DNA of 38,322 nt from Desulfotomaculum sp. (GTDB taxonomy: Bacteria > Bacillota > Desulfotomaculia > Desulfotomaculales > Desulfallaceae), in NCBI GenBank assembly GCA_016841675.1, contig JAENYQ010000028.1:1-38322 (forward strand), written 5' to 3'. The position numbers were made by a program, and so were the translations under genes. Below, in pieces: positions 1 to 7,780 of the stretch; within the stretch, counting starts at the first letter, position 1; each line of letters opens with the position of its first letter. The notes beneath the pieces were generated by a model. That model was not told the DNA's origin. It saw only the letters and a list, made by a program, of their open reading frames with translations, and made no database searches.

Positions 1-159
1 TATTTGCTATGTCCATTTACTTTACAGGTAATCCAAGCTAACTATTTCAGACTTTGGCCTCCTTCTGGATTTTAGTTAATTGTTGCTTCAACTTATAATT
101 GTAGCACTTCGACTTTAAGGCACTTTAAAGCGAACTTAAAACAACTTAAAGATAATTAT

Positions 160-259
160 GGTATAATTGGTGGCTGAAACCATGGCGCATTTTTTCTCAA
201 ACGTAGTCATTAAAATCATGTCCGAGTTCTTCAAGCCGATAAAGCCATTTTTCAGGCAT
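160..259 (-). pseudogene. Remnant of the N-terminus of a PEP synthase / pyruvate phosphate dikinase-like gene
   Basis: A ribosome binding site (AGAGGGG) and ATG at 259 open a 20-codon frame, MPEKWLYRLEELGHDFNDYV, that stops at 197-199. Removing one T next to the stop lets the frame continue as EKKCAMVSATNY. The whole resembles the start of PEP-synthase-type ATP-grasp domains (pattern W-[LF]-EEL-x4-ND-x-VG-KK-CA-x-LGEM). After about 30 codons the similarity is lost and only AT-rich sequence follows to base 1. It lies 40 nt downstream of the SDR gene on the same strand, so it was probably the next gene of that operon. The family assignment rests on recall of a short motif and is uncertain. Confidence 0.4.
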
Positions 260-298
260 GTTCTACCCCTCTGCCATTTTGTTCACGCAGCACGGTTG

Positions 299-1108
299 TC
301 AATGTGCTGTCCAACCTCCGTCGGAAGCAATAATCTGACCCGTTACATAGGACGACGCATCCGATGCCAGGAAAAGCAACAATCCCTGCAACTCTTCGAT
401 GCGCCCACGTCTTCTCATCGGTGTTCGGGCGACGAGCCTTTCTTCCCTTTCATTTTGCTCTTTCGTTGTTTGAATGTCCGATCTCGTCTTGGAAAGGGAA
501 GTACCCGAATGCCAGGCCGGTGCGATTGCATTGACACGGATGCCGTATTCGGCATATTCGACAGCGCCTTGTTTAGTGAGTCCATTGACGCCATGTTTGG
601 ACGCGATATAATTGACACGCGGTTTCATGTCGGCGAATGCCCCGACCAGTCCTAAAACAGAAGAATTATTGATGATGCTCCCTCCGCTTTCTTGCTTCAT
701 CATCAGTTCGATCTCCTTTTGCATGCAGAAGAACAGGCCGGTTAGGTTCACTGAAATCACATTCTGCCAGTCTTCAAGACGCATTTCATGAAATCTTACA
801 GGCGGGGATACAATTCCGGCATTGTTTACGGCAATATCTAATTTTTGAAACACGGACACCGTCTCTTCGATCATTCGGGCCACATCGTCTGGTTTTGAAA
901 CATCCGCAGCGATGGAAAGGACTTTTCTTCCGGCCTTTTTTATAATGTCTTCAGTTTCTTTCAGGCGTTCCTTGTTCCGGGCAGTTATGACGACATCAGC
1001 TCCGGCCTCAGCCAATGTCTGCGCAAAACTTTGTCCCAGCCCATATGAGGCCCCCGTTACAAGGGCCGTTTTGCCATTTAAATTAAACAGGTTTTTCGTA
1101 AAAGACAT
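299..1108 (-). CDS. Short-chain dehydrogenase/reductase (SDR family oxidoreductase)
   Basis: A 269-residue classical SDR, normal family length. Seen: the Rossmann cofactor motif TGASYGLG at 18-25, NNAG at 95-98, catalytic Ser at 149/150 and the YxxxK pair Tyr167/Lys171; the C-terminus has the usual SSYVTGQIIASDGG pattern. It should interconvert an alcohol and a carbonyl with NAD(P)H in the cytoplasm; the substrate cannot be read from sequence. It is the last intact gene of the minus-strand block that starts at 6743 and is separated from the FAD oxidoreductase by 170 nt containing a perfect stem-loop. The start ATG is preceded by GGAGAAATAAAA. Likely role, by context: a dehydrogenase step in the same pathway as the ETF-linked flavoprotein. 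Confidence 0.9.
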   Translation of the reverse strand: MSFTKNLFNLNGKTALVTGASYGLGQSFAQTLAEAGADVVITARNKERLKETEDIIKKAGRKVLSIAADVSKPDDVARMIEETVSVFQKLDIAVNNAGIVSPPVRFHEMRLEDWQNVISVNLTGLFFCMQKEIELMMKQESGGSIINNSSVLGLVGAFADMKPRVNYIASKHGVNGLTKQGAVEYAEYGIRVNAIAPAWHSGTSLSKTRSDIQTTKEQNEREERLVARTPMRRRGRIEELQGLLLFLASDASSYVTGQIIASDGGWTAH

Positions 1109-1217
1109 TTTTATTTCTCCTCTATTTTTTAAGGTATTCCACGACCCGGTACTCCTTCGGCATAAACCAAAGTCGCGATTCCGGTTAGATAAAAAAACGG
1201 TTAATACCGACTGTAAT

Positions 1218-1257
1218 ATTTCGGTTGATGGTCCTTTTTTAAACCATCAACCGAAAT
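1218..1257. other. Intercistronic perfect stem-loop
   Basis: Arms ATTTCGGTTGATGGT (1218-1232) and ACCATCAACCGAAAT (1243-1257) are perfectly complementary over 15 bp around a 10-nt loop. It lies between the FAD oxidoreductase and SDR genes. No T-run follows on either strand, so it is not a classical terminator; an mRNA-stability or processing hairpin is more likely. Weakly related ATTCCGGTTAG and CGGTTAATACCG strings flank it. Confidence 0.6.
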
Positions 1258-1278
1258 CCCGGTTGCCATCCATAAACC

Positions 1279-2916
1279 CTATTCCGGCTTGCGGAGTCCG
1301 AAGTCTTCGGCGATCACTTTATAGCAGTTATAACTCGCCCCCCGTGCGATTCCACCGCCGCCGAACATAGCCGAAGAACACATATAAAGGTTATTAATGA
1401 AGGTTCGGAAACCGCCTGGCTCTCCCCTGAACCGCCCGCTCTGGGAGCCAGCCATGCTGCCACAGCACCAGGATCCGTTCTTCATGTCAAGATGCGTATC
1501 CTGCAGGTCCACAGGGTTGGTGACCCGGTAACCGATGATGTTGCTCTTTTTCATATTGGGGGCGTACTTTCCCCATTGTTTAAGATATTCTGTAAAAAAT
1601 TCTTCAGACAGCTGACGCCAATCTTTCCTGGAGAAAAAATGCATGGGGCTGGTGTAATCCTCAATAAGCACTGAATGCTTACCTTCCACTACGCGTGACG
1701 GGTCCCATATGCTGTCAGGCGCCGTCAGGCCGAAAAACTTGGATGCCATTCCCAATAGGATGACTTCATGCATGTACTTGTCTTCGATGTAGGCCAGGTC
1801 TTTGGGCCCCCAGTAGGTTCGGGGGCATGCATTGACGACCGGATTGTTTTTAGCCGCTTTATAATCCGGAAGTTCGTGCATAGCTACAGTTCCCCACCAC
1901 ACATGCCCCCTGTCGTACAAATTGGTTTCAAGTTTGCGCTGCAATTGGTCCGTTTTGAGGTCTGGGTTGAGCATCCGATCGAACATTTGGGCGTTACCGA
2001 TGTCGCCGATCACCATTTGTTTGGCCGCGATTTCAGTTCCATCCGTCAGTCGTATGCCAGTTGCCTTGCCGTTCTCAACCATAATCTGGTTGACCTCCGA
2101 ATTGACGAAATACTCAACTCCTAGCTTTTTACCCGCAGAAACAAGAGCTTTGGTGATAGCCCCCGTTCCACCTTTGGCGATGGCGGCCGATTCCCATCCG
2201 AGTACTAGATGGATCGCAGCGATCATCATGCCGATTCCAGGAAGATCATCTGGGAAGATGCCCGCAGAGGTTAAAAAGCCGCGATTCGTCAATATTCGTA
2301 ACTCATCGCTTTCAAAAAAATAGCGCGCAAACTGTTTGCAGTTCCAGAACTGCATCGAAGGTTCTATACCGCTTTTGGGATCCGAAAACATTTCCTCGTA
2401 AGCGTCCGGGGTTCCCCAGGGTGTCGGCGGAGAATAACGGTATTTTTTGAATGCCGGACGCCATTTCTCCTTGTACATTTCCGTCAGCCGGAGATAGGTT
2501 TCAGCATCCTTTTTGGAAAACTGGGCGATCTGATCATATGTTTTATTCATATTTGTTTCGCTGAATTCAACTTCCCCGGTTTCAGGATTGACCACCCGCC
2601 ACGCAGCATAGCTAGCGTAAGATGAGCCGTCGTCAAAGAGCATGCACTCATTGGTTTCGGGAAACATATATTCCAGTCCTTCAGCGCGAAGGTTGAATTC
2701 CTTGTAGGCGGGATGGCCGAAAAACCGGGTAAAATGCGCACAAAAATTCATATTGAATCCTGGTGCCGGCCCTTCCTGGGTAACCGCGCCGCCGCCGAGG
2801 TGATCCAGTCGCTCGAAAACGCCTACGGACAGACCTGCTTTTGCAAGGTAAGGGGCAATGATGGTACCGTGATGTCCGCCACCGATAATAATTGCATCGT
2901 AAGATTTGTCAGCCAT
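1279..2916 (-). CDS. Phytoene desaturase-like FAD-dependent oxidoreductase
   Basis: A 545-residue flavoprotein of the phytoene dehydrogenase/amine-oxidase superfamily (COG1233 type). The N-terminal dinucleotide-binding motif G12-x-G14-x2-G17 (DAIIIGGGHHG) is followed by the FERLDHLGGGAVTQE strand, and the C-terminus has the LYMCSSAMFGGGGIARGASYN FAD-closing motif. No signal peptide or membrane segment is seen. Family members desaturate, isomerise or saturate C-C bonds of hydrophobic substrates. No carotenoid genes lie nearby; instead etfB is 67 nt upstream and the membrane EMO is in the same block, which suggests a dehydrogenase that donates electrons to ETF. RBS is AGGAGGTAGATACCCC before ATG. 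The substrate is unknown. Confidence 0.85.
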   Translation of the reverse strand: MADKSYDAIIIGGGHHGTIIAPYLAKAGLSVGVFERLDHLGGGAVTQEGPAPGFNMNFCAHFTRFFGHPAYKEFNLRAEGLEYMFPETNECMLFDDGSSYASYAAWRVVNPETGEVEFSETNMNKTYDQIAQFSKKDAETYLRLTEMYKEKWRPAFKKYRYSPPTPWGTPDAYEEMFSDPKSGIEPSMQFWNCKQFARYFFESDELRILTNRGFLTSAGIFPDDLPGIGMMIAAIHLVLGWESAAIAKGGTGAITKALVSAGKKLGVEYFVNSEVNQIMVENGKATGIRLTDGTEIAAKQMVIGDIGNAQMFDRMLNPDLKTDQLQRKLETNLYDRGHVWWGTVAMHELPDYKAAKNNPVVNACPRTYWGPKDLAYIEDKYMHEVILLGMASKFFGLTAPDSIWDPSRVVEGKHSVLIEDYTSPMHFFSRKDWRQLSEEFFTEYLKQWGKYAPNMKKSNIIGYRVTNPVDLQDTHLDMKNGSWCCGSMAGSQSGRFRGEPGGFRTFINNLYMCSSAMFGGGGIARGASYNCYKVIAEDFGLRKPE

Positions 2917-2983
2917 GGGGTATCTACCTCCTATTATTTATTGAATGTTAGTAAACAGTTGGGGCCCGACTTAAATGAACGTT

Positions 2984-3772
2984 CTAACGGAGCGACACAA
3001 AAACATCGACCAGCGCTGCGGCCTGCTGATCGGGGGAGCCTTCAAGAAACTGGCAGTCCCGGGTCATGTCCGGAGGCGTGGTCAGGGAGGCAATATTCAT
3101 TTTTTCGATCGCATCGTCAGAAACACCGATCTCCTCGGCCGTCCAGGCAGGGATGTCCCCCCCCCGCATCATCTTCAGCATCCGGGTTCGGGAAATATAG
3201 CGCAGCTCGCCCACTTCATTGCTCACCGTGATCAGGGCCGGCAACTTCGCCTTGACCCGCTCGTAGCCCTCGGGTACTGTTTTTTTGACGATGACACTAC
3301 CGTCTTCGACTGTGATTTCGCGTGCCAGGCTAATGCAGGGAAGCCCCAGCATCTCGCCCAGAATCAGTCCGACCTGGCCGGAATCCCAATCGCCGGCCTG
3401 CCGTCCGGCCAACACCAGGTCAAAGGACCCGATCTTTTTGATGGCCGCTGCTAGTACCGTGGCCGTGGAATGGCTGTCCAGTTTTTCGAAGCCGTTGTCT
3501 TCCAGCAAAATCAATTCGTCGGCACCGGCCGCAAGAGCTTTGCGCAGCACGCTGTCCGATAGCTTTTTCCCCATGCTAAGGACGGTAACCTTGCCATCGA
3601 GTTCTTCTTTCAATTGAATAGCGGCTTCCAGCGCGTTCTCGTCAAAGGGGCTGATGACCTGGGGAGCGTCGACGACGACCTCCAGGTTTTCGGCGTCGAT
3701 GCTCACATCGGAGAGCGGTGCTTCGGGATCGGGAATCTGTTTGACACAGATAATAATGTTCAATTCAGTCAT
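2984..3772 (-). CDS. etfB: Electron transfer flavoprotein beta subunit
   Basis: A 262-residue EtfB. Seen: the N-terminal IICVKQIPDPEAP motif, the FDENALEAA segment, and the nucleotide-binding VLAGRQAGDWDSGQVG region. With EtfA it forms a soluble cytoplasmic heterodimer that carries electrons as FAD, accepting them from dehydrogenases and giving them to a quinone reductase. The ATG overlaps the etfA stop as TAATG (one shared base), and its RBS (GAGGAGG) lies inside the end of etfA, so the two are translationally coupled. I see no clear sign whether it is of the bifurcating type; absence of a fused ferredoxin domain and presence of EMO favour the simple menaquinone-linked type. Confidence 0.95.
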   Translation of the reverse strand: MTELNIIICVKQIPDPEAPLSDVSIDAENLEVVVDAPQVISPFDENALEAAIQLKEELDGKVTVLSMGKKLSDSVLRKALAAGADELILLEDNGFEKLDSHSTATVLAAAIKKIGSFDLVLAGRQAGDWDSGQVGLILGEMLGLPCISLAREITVEDGSVIVKKTVPEGYERVKAKLPALITVSNEVGELRYISRTRMLKMMRGGDIPAWTAEEIGVSDDAIEKMNIASLTTPPDMTRDCQFLEGSPDQQAAALVDVFVSLR

Positions 3773-4761
3773 TACAGTACCTCCTCAAGTCTCTTAATTA
3801 AGGCCGGCACAACTTGTTCGAAGTCTTCGACAATGCCGTAATCGGCAACCTTGAAAATGTTGCAGCTCGGATCCGTGTTGATGGCAATGATCTTTTTGGA
3901 GTGAACCATGCCCACCAGATGTTGGATCGCTCCGGATATCCCCACAGCCACATAAATATCAGGAGCGATAATGGTACCGGTGAGGCCGATCTGATGGTCG
4001 GAGGACATCCATCCCTTGTCGACGGCCATTCGACTGCATCCAACCATCACGGAACCGAATGACTTGCCCAGCGCCTCAGCTAGTTCCTCAAGCATCTCAA
4101 AACCGTCTTCATCGCCAAGGCCCGCACCGCCTGAGATGACAACATTGGCCTTATCCAAGGCCACCGTATCCTCCTCAACAATTTCAAGTGATTCCAAACG
4201 AGACATGGATTTGTCGATGGTGACGTTGATGGATGCAATGGCGCCGCCGGCATTGCCGGATTCGGCAGGTGGAAACACATTGCCCCTGACCGTCACCATC
4301 TGCGTCTGCCCCGCGCATTTGAACACGCAAATGGCATTGCCGCCCGATACAGGTTTGGTTCCCAACAGACGCCCGTCTTCCGAATCGATAGTCAGATCAA
4401 TACAGTCGGTGGTCAAGCGGCTGTCAAGCCGGTAAGCCAAACGTGGCCCCAGTTCCATGCCGATGAAGGAATGGCTCATCAGGAGGATGCTGGGCTTTAT
4501 CTCAGCGCAGGCCTGTTCTAAGGCTGCCAGCCAGAGATCTGCATTGAACCTTTCGAGAAGGGGGTGTTCGATCTTGTAAACAGAATCCGGGCCATAGGAC
4601 GCTGCCGCCTCAGCGACGTCCTCTACTCTATCCCCCATGAGAAGGACCGATAACTTGTCACCCGATGCTTCGGTCAGTTTTTTCCCAGCCCCCAGCAACT
4701 CCAGTATTCTCGGATCCAGGGATGCGTCTTTTACTTCCCCTAAAATTAACACCTCTTTCAT
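3772..4761 (-). CDS. etfA: Electron transfer flavoprotein alpha subunit
   Basis: A 329-residue EtfA of normal length. The C-terminal FAD domain is clear: CSRMAVDKGW near residue 243, QIGLTGTIIAPDIYVAVGIS and GAIQHLVGMVHSKKIIAINT, followed by a DYGIVEDFEQVVPAL tail. The N-terminal half has the GDRVEDVAEAAASYG segment typical of the family. It is preceded by GGAGGTACGGTACGTT before ATG and lies 47 nt downstream of the EMO gene. Order EMO-etfA-etfB-FAD oxidoreductase supports a dedicated electron chain from substrate flavoprotein through ETF to the membrane. The subunit order alpha then beta is less common than beta then alpha. Confidence 0.95.
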   Translation of the reverse strand: MKEVLILGEVKDASLDPRILELLGAGKKLTEASGDKLSVLLMGDRVEDVAEAAASYGPDSVYKIEHPLLERFNADLWLAALEQACAEIKPSILLMSHSFIGMELGPRLAYRLDSRLTTDCIDLTIDSEDGRLLGTKPVSGGNAICVFKCAGQTQMVTVRGNVFPPAESGNAGGAIASINVTIDKSMSRLESLEIVEEDTVALDKANVVISGGAGLGDEDGFEMLEELAEALGKSFGSVMVGCSRMAVDKGWMSSDHQIGLTGTIIAPDIYVAVGISGAIQHLVGMVHSKKIIAINTDPSCNIFKVADYGIVEDFEQVVPALIKRLEEVL

Positions 4762-4808
4762 AACGTACCGTACCTCCTTATTGCCATTCGTTTTTGCCTA
4801 TTTTGAAA

Positions 4809-6743
4809 CTATTTGTTTTCCAGTGCCTCCAGAAGCAGTTCGTTGAGATCCATCACGCGGAATCCTTCCCGTGTTCCGGCGGCTTTGCGGGCGTCCTCCA
4901 TCATAATGAGGCACATCGGACAAGCCGTTATTAGAATCTGCGCGCCGGTGGCCTCTGCCTCCTCTAACCGAACTTCACTCATTTTGCGCTCCCCTTTCAG
5001 GTCCTGCCACATGCGCCCCCCGCCTCCACCGCAGCAGAGACTGTTTTCCCGTGAGTGTTCCATCTCCACCAGCCTGAGGCCCGGAATGGCGCGAATCACA
5101 TCCCTCGGCTCATTGAAAATGCGATTGTGACGGCCTAGATAGCAAGGGTCATGATAGGTGACGGTCACGTTGAGGGGCTTTTCAAAGGAGAGCTTTTTGT
5201 TTTTCAAAAGCTCTTTTAGCACCATGGTGTAATGACGGGCCCTGAATGAACTGTCCGGATAATCGTTTGCCAAAGTATGGTAGCAGTGGGGAGAAGATGT
5301 TGCGATCTCTGTAATGCCGTATTGGTCAAACAGCGTTTTGCATTTCTCCTTCTGTTCTTCGAAAAGGCCAAATTCTCCCACGCGGCGGGCGATGTCTCCG
5401 CAACATGGTTCTTTTTTCCCAAGAATTCCGAAATTAACACCGGTTAGTTGCAGTATTTTCGTAAAAGAATGGGCGATGCTCCTGGCTCTGTCATCAAATG
5501 ACGTAGTGCAACCAACGAAATAGCAAAGGTCAGTCACTGCCCCGCGCTTGGTCAGATCGGCGATGTCAAGGCCTTCGGCCCACGCGCCTCGCTGTTTTTT
5601 TGATGATTCCCAAGGGTTGTCATAGCGGAAAAGTTTTTCTAGGGTCTGGTTCAATATAGTAGGGACCAGGGTGCCTTTTTCCACCGCTTGCCGTCTTTCT
5701 TTGGCAACCGCTTCGAATGCGGCACCATACACGGGACAAACTTCAAGGCAGGCCCGGCAGGTCGTGCAGTACCACATGCTCTCATTAGTACCCTCATAGT
5801 CACCTCGATTCCACAGCCGGATATCATTAAGGGGAAATTGAGTTTGCCACATCTGTTTGCGCGCCCACTGCACAAAATCCCTTGGTGCATAGGCCTCTCC
5901 AGCGCCGGACGACGGGCAGGCCGCCACACAACGTCCGCAACGCATGCAGCCATCGTAGAAGACGGCCTCGGCCACGTCCAATCGGCCGGTTTCGTCTTCA
6001 ATGCTTGGGGGTAAGACGGGCGACGCACTGCTAAAAAAAATGCTGGCGGGCGCACTGAGAATGTGAAACATTTTTGAATAGCAAACCACTGAAATGAAGC
6101 CCAAACAAAGCAGGGCGTGCACCCACCAGAATGATGGGTAGAGTCTTTCGGCTGCTGCCGCTGGGATGAGACCGGCAATCCAGTTGCCGACAAAGGACCA
6201 ATCTGCCCATTGGGGCGAGTTAGCGGCTAGCCTGGCACCTTCTAGGAAGAATCCGGAAAGAACCATCAAAACGAACCACAGCGGCAAAATCGCGTCCTCC
6301 GCACGTCTTTCCAGCCGGGGGACGCGCTGCAAGTATCGACGGACAAGCCCCCAGATGATACCGACAAGGAGCGAGATGCCCCCGATTTCCATCAACACAG
6401 AGAACCAAAGGTAGCGAGCACCCTCAAGGAATTCAAATAAGTGTTCATGCGCAACCAGCACACAAGTGCCGATGAAGAGTAGAAAAAACCCCCAGAAGAT
6501 TAAAAAGTGCATCAATCCAGCCGCCATGTCGCCCCGGATCAGCCGTCTTCCGGTGATGATATCGATGCACATTTTATTCAATGCATGTCCAACGCCCTTC
6601 AATGACATTGATTTGCTGTTTTTTTTCCATACCCATATGTGGCTCCCGGCACCGATGAGAAACAAAAGAACTGCGATTGCTGATAAAAGATAAAAGAGCC
6701 AAGTGTATTCAATTTGCCAGAACATAATGCGGTGAGCTGACAT
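4809..6743 (-). CDS. Membrane ETF:menaquinone oxidoreductase (EMO-type, heterodisulfide reductase-like Fe-S protein)
   Basis: A 644-residue fusion. The N-terminal third has about five hydrophobic segments (around 12-32, 70-95, 108-130, 150-170, 205-227) with scattered His (SHIW, LMHF, AHEH, WWVH) as in nitrate-reductase-gamma-like b-heme domains. Then come two 4Fe-4S motifs, CMRCGRCVAACP near 265 and CTTCRACLEVCP near 325, and two CCG domains with EPCCGD near 446 and LCCGGGG near 570. This layout matches the DUF224/HdrD-like proteins shown in syntrophic fatty-acid oxidisers to pass electrons from ETF to menaquinone. It is the first gene of the block; RBS is AGAGGAG before ATG 6743. The inner-membrane location is inferred from the segments. 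Confidence 0.85.
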   Translation of the reverse strand: MSAHRIMFWQIEYTWLFYLLSAIAVLLFLIGAGSHIWVWKKNSKSMSLKGVGHALNKMCIDIITGRRLIRGDMAAGLMHFLIFWGFFLLFIGTCVLVAHEHLFEFLEGARYLWFSVLMEIGGISLLVGIIWGLVRRYLQRVPRLERRAEDAILPLWFVLMVLSGFFLEGARLAANSPQWADWSFVGNWIAGLIPAAAAERLYPSFWWVHALLCLGFISVVCYSKMFHILSAPASIFFSSASPVLPPSIEDETGRLDVAEAVFYDGCMRCGRCVAACPSSGAGEAYAPRDFVQWARKQMWQTQFPLNDIRLWNRGDYEGTNESMWYCTTCRACLEVCPVYGAAFEAVAKERRQAVEKGTLVPTILNQTLEKLFRYDNPWESSKKQRGAWAEGLDIADLTKRGAVTDLCYFVGCTTSFDDRARSIAHSFTKILQLTGVNFGILGKKEPCCGDIARRVGEFGLFEEQKEKCKTLFDQYGITEIATSSPHCYHTLANDYPDSSFRARHYTMVLKELLKNKKLSFEKPLNVTVTYHDPCYLGRHNRIFNEPRDVIRAIPGLRLVEMEHSRENSLCCGGGGGRMWQDLKGERKMSEVRLEEAEATGAQILITACPMCLIMMEDARKAAGTREGFRVMDLNELLLEALENK

Positions 6744-6922
6744 AAATCTGTCTCCTCTAACTTATTCTGAGATTTCTTCTGCAAAATACTTAGTAGCTAT
6801 TAAATGCTTATTCCTCCTTTCAGGTTTTCGTATGTTGCTCATCAATAGAATTTTATTAGAATTTTATTGGTTTTTGCCTTGCCCCCTTTCAGCCCAATTT
6901 TGGATGTGCTCAATAAATTTAA
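6744..6922 (-). promoter_or_regulatory. Upstream region of the EMO-etf operon
   Basis: AT-rich region upstream of the EMO start. On the minus strand it contains an 11-bp direct repeat (AATAAAATTCT twice in tandem, about 6849-6873) and an apparently orphan ribosome binding site (GAAAGGAGGAATAAGC) about 80 nt upstream of the gene that is followed by no frame of any length. I could not identify a convincing -35/-10 pair. The promoter of the five-gene block should lie here because the next upstream gene remnant is divergent. Confidence 0.35.
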
Positions 6923-7060
6923 ATGCATAATATTTCTGAATTAACTGAAATTATAAAGCATCCTGAATTCTTATCATATTCACCGCAGTGTATGAATCTT
7001 AGGGGAATAATTCATCTGCAGCAGATGATAAGTATTTTGGGTAAGACTTTTTTTAGATTA
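6923..7060 (+). pseudogene. Possible CheW-like fragment
   Basis: A short frame contains ELTEIIKHPEFLSYSPQ and then LRGIIHLQQMISILGKTFF. This echoes the CheW core pattern (EIIR-x-PE-x2-xPxSPxYVxGIINLRGxMIPILDLRKxF). The rest of CheW is missing on both sides and the frame soon diverges. The next remnant downstream is a chemotaxis receptor on the same strand, which supports the idea of a lost chemotaxis pair. The similarity is short and judged by eye only. Confidence 0.35.
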
Positions 7061-7083
7061 TGTCTGTGCAGGAGGAAGGAAAA

Positions 7084-7120
7084 ACCTCCGGAGGATTCAT
7101 CCCCCGGAGGTGATTATTTT
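7084..7120 (+). terminator. Hairpin terminator
   Basis: ACCTCCGG (7084-7091) and CCGGAGGT (7104-7111) form an 8-bp GC-rich stem with a 12-nt loop, followed by GATTATTTT. It would end transcription rightward after the CheW-like remnant. Confidence 0.55.
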
Positions 7121-7200
7121 ACATTTGAAATGGTGATAAAATGATTTTATAATTTTCCGAATTGTAAATAGTTGCACCAATTTTTCAAAAACCCGTTCCC

Positions 7201-7660
7201 ATGGATTGTATGATAGGGGTGACTGATAAAGAGAAGTTTCTTTATGGCTTATATGGTAAAGAGATGGTGCTTCTTGGTGGTAAAGATATAGCCGGAATGC
7301 CTATACCAGAGGAAGATGCAATATTTAAAGCTATCCATACAGGCAACGTCACATACGTCGAGATGCCTAAGGAAGCTTTGGGTATACCTTTTAAATCCAT
7401 AGGTGTACCGGTAAGGGTGAAAAAGGTAATGTGATAGGTGGTATAGGTATGGGGATTAGTGTTGCTAACCAGGAAAAGTTGTTAAATATTTCTCAAATGT
7501 TTGTTGCAGCATCACACCAAATTGCTTCCACCGCAGGGGAGCTTTTTTCTACGGCGCTACAAAAGAAATAACTGCTGCAATAGAAAATTTGGCTAACTCT
7601 TCTGTTGAAATCGAGGAGATTGCTAAGATTATTTAAGAAATTTAAAGCACCCCAGACCAA
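7201..7660 (+). pseudogene. Decayed methyl-accepting chemotaxis protein
   Basis: The first 70 codons (from ATG 7201) read DCMIGVTDKEKFLYGLYG...IPFKSIGVPVR, the N-terminal sensory region typical of short cytoplasmic MCPs in this clade. One base is missing near 7416: shifting frame restores EKGNVIGGIGMGISVANQ and then SQMFVAASHQIASTAGEL. A second shift near 7553 restores ATKEITAAIENLANSSVEIE, the start of the signalling coiled coil, before an in-frame TAA. The signalling hairpin tip and methylation helices are gone. No RBS is evident. It is a clear pseudogene with at least two frameshifts plus truncation. Confidence 0.6.
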
Positions 7661-7780
7661 TTTCGGTATAGCCGGCAAGGATGTGCCGGCGGAAGGGGAG
7701 GTGATAGGTTACGGCAAGGTTTAGGGCATGACGGTTATTATGATTCCAGAATAAGGAGAAGCATAGAGGAGGGTATTTGT

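Noticed and set aside
167-655. Long plus-strand frame opposite the SDR gene
   Set aside because: It lies antisense to a clear SDR with catalytic motifs, has no RBS and no recognisable domain.
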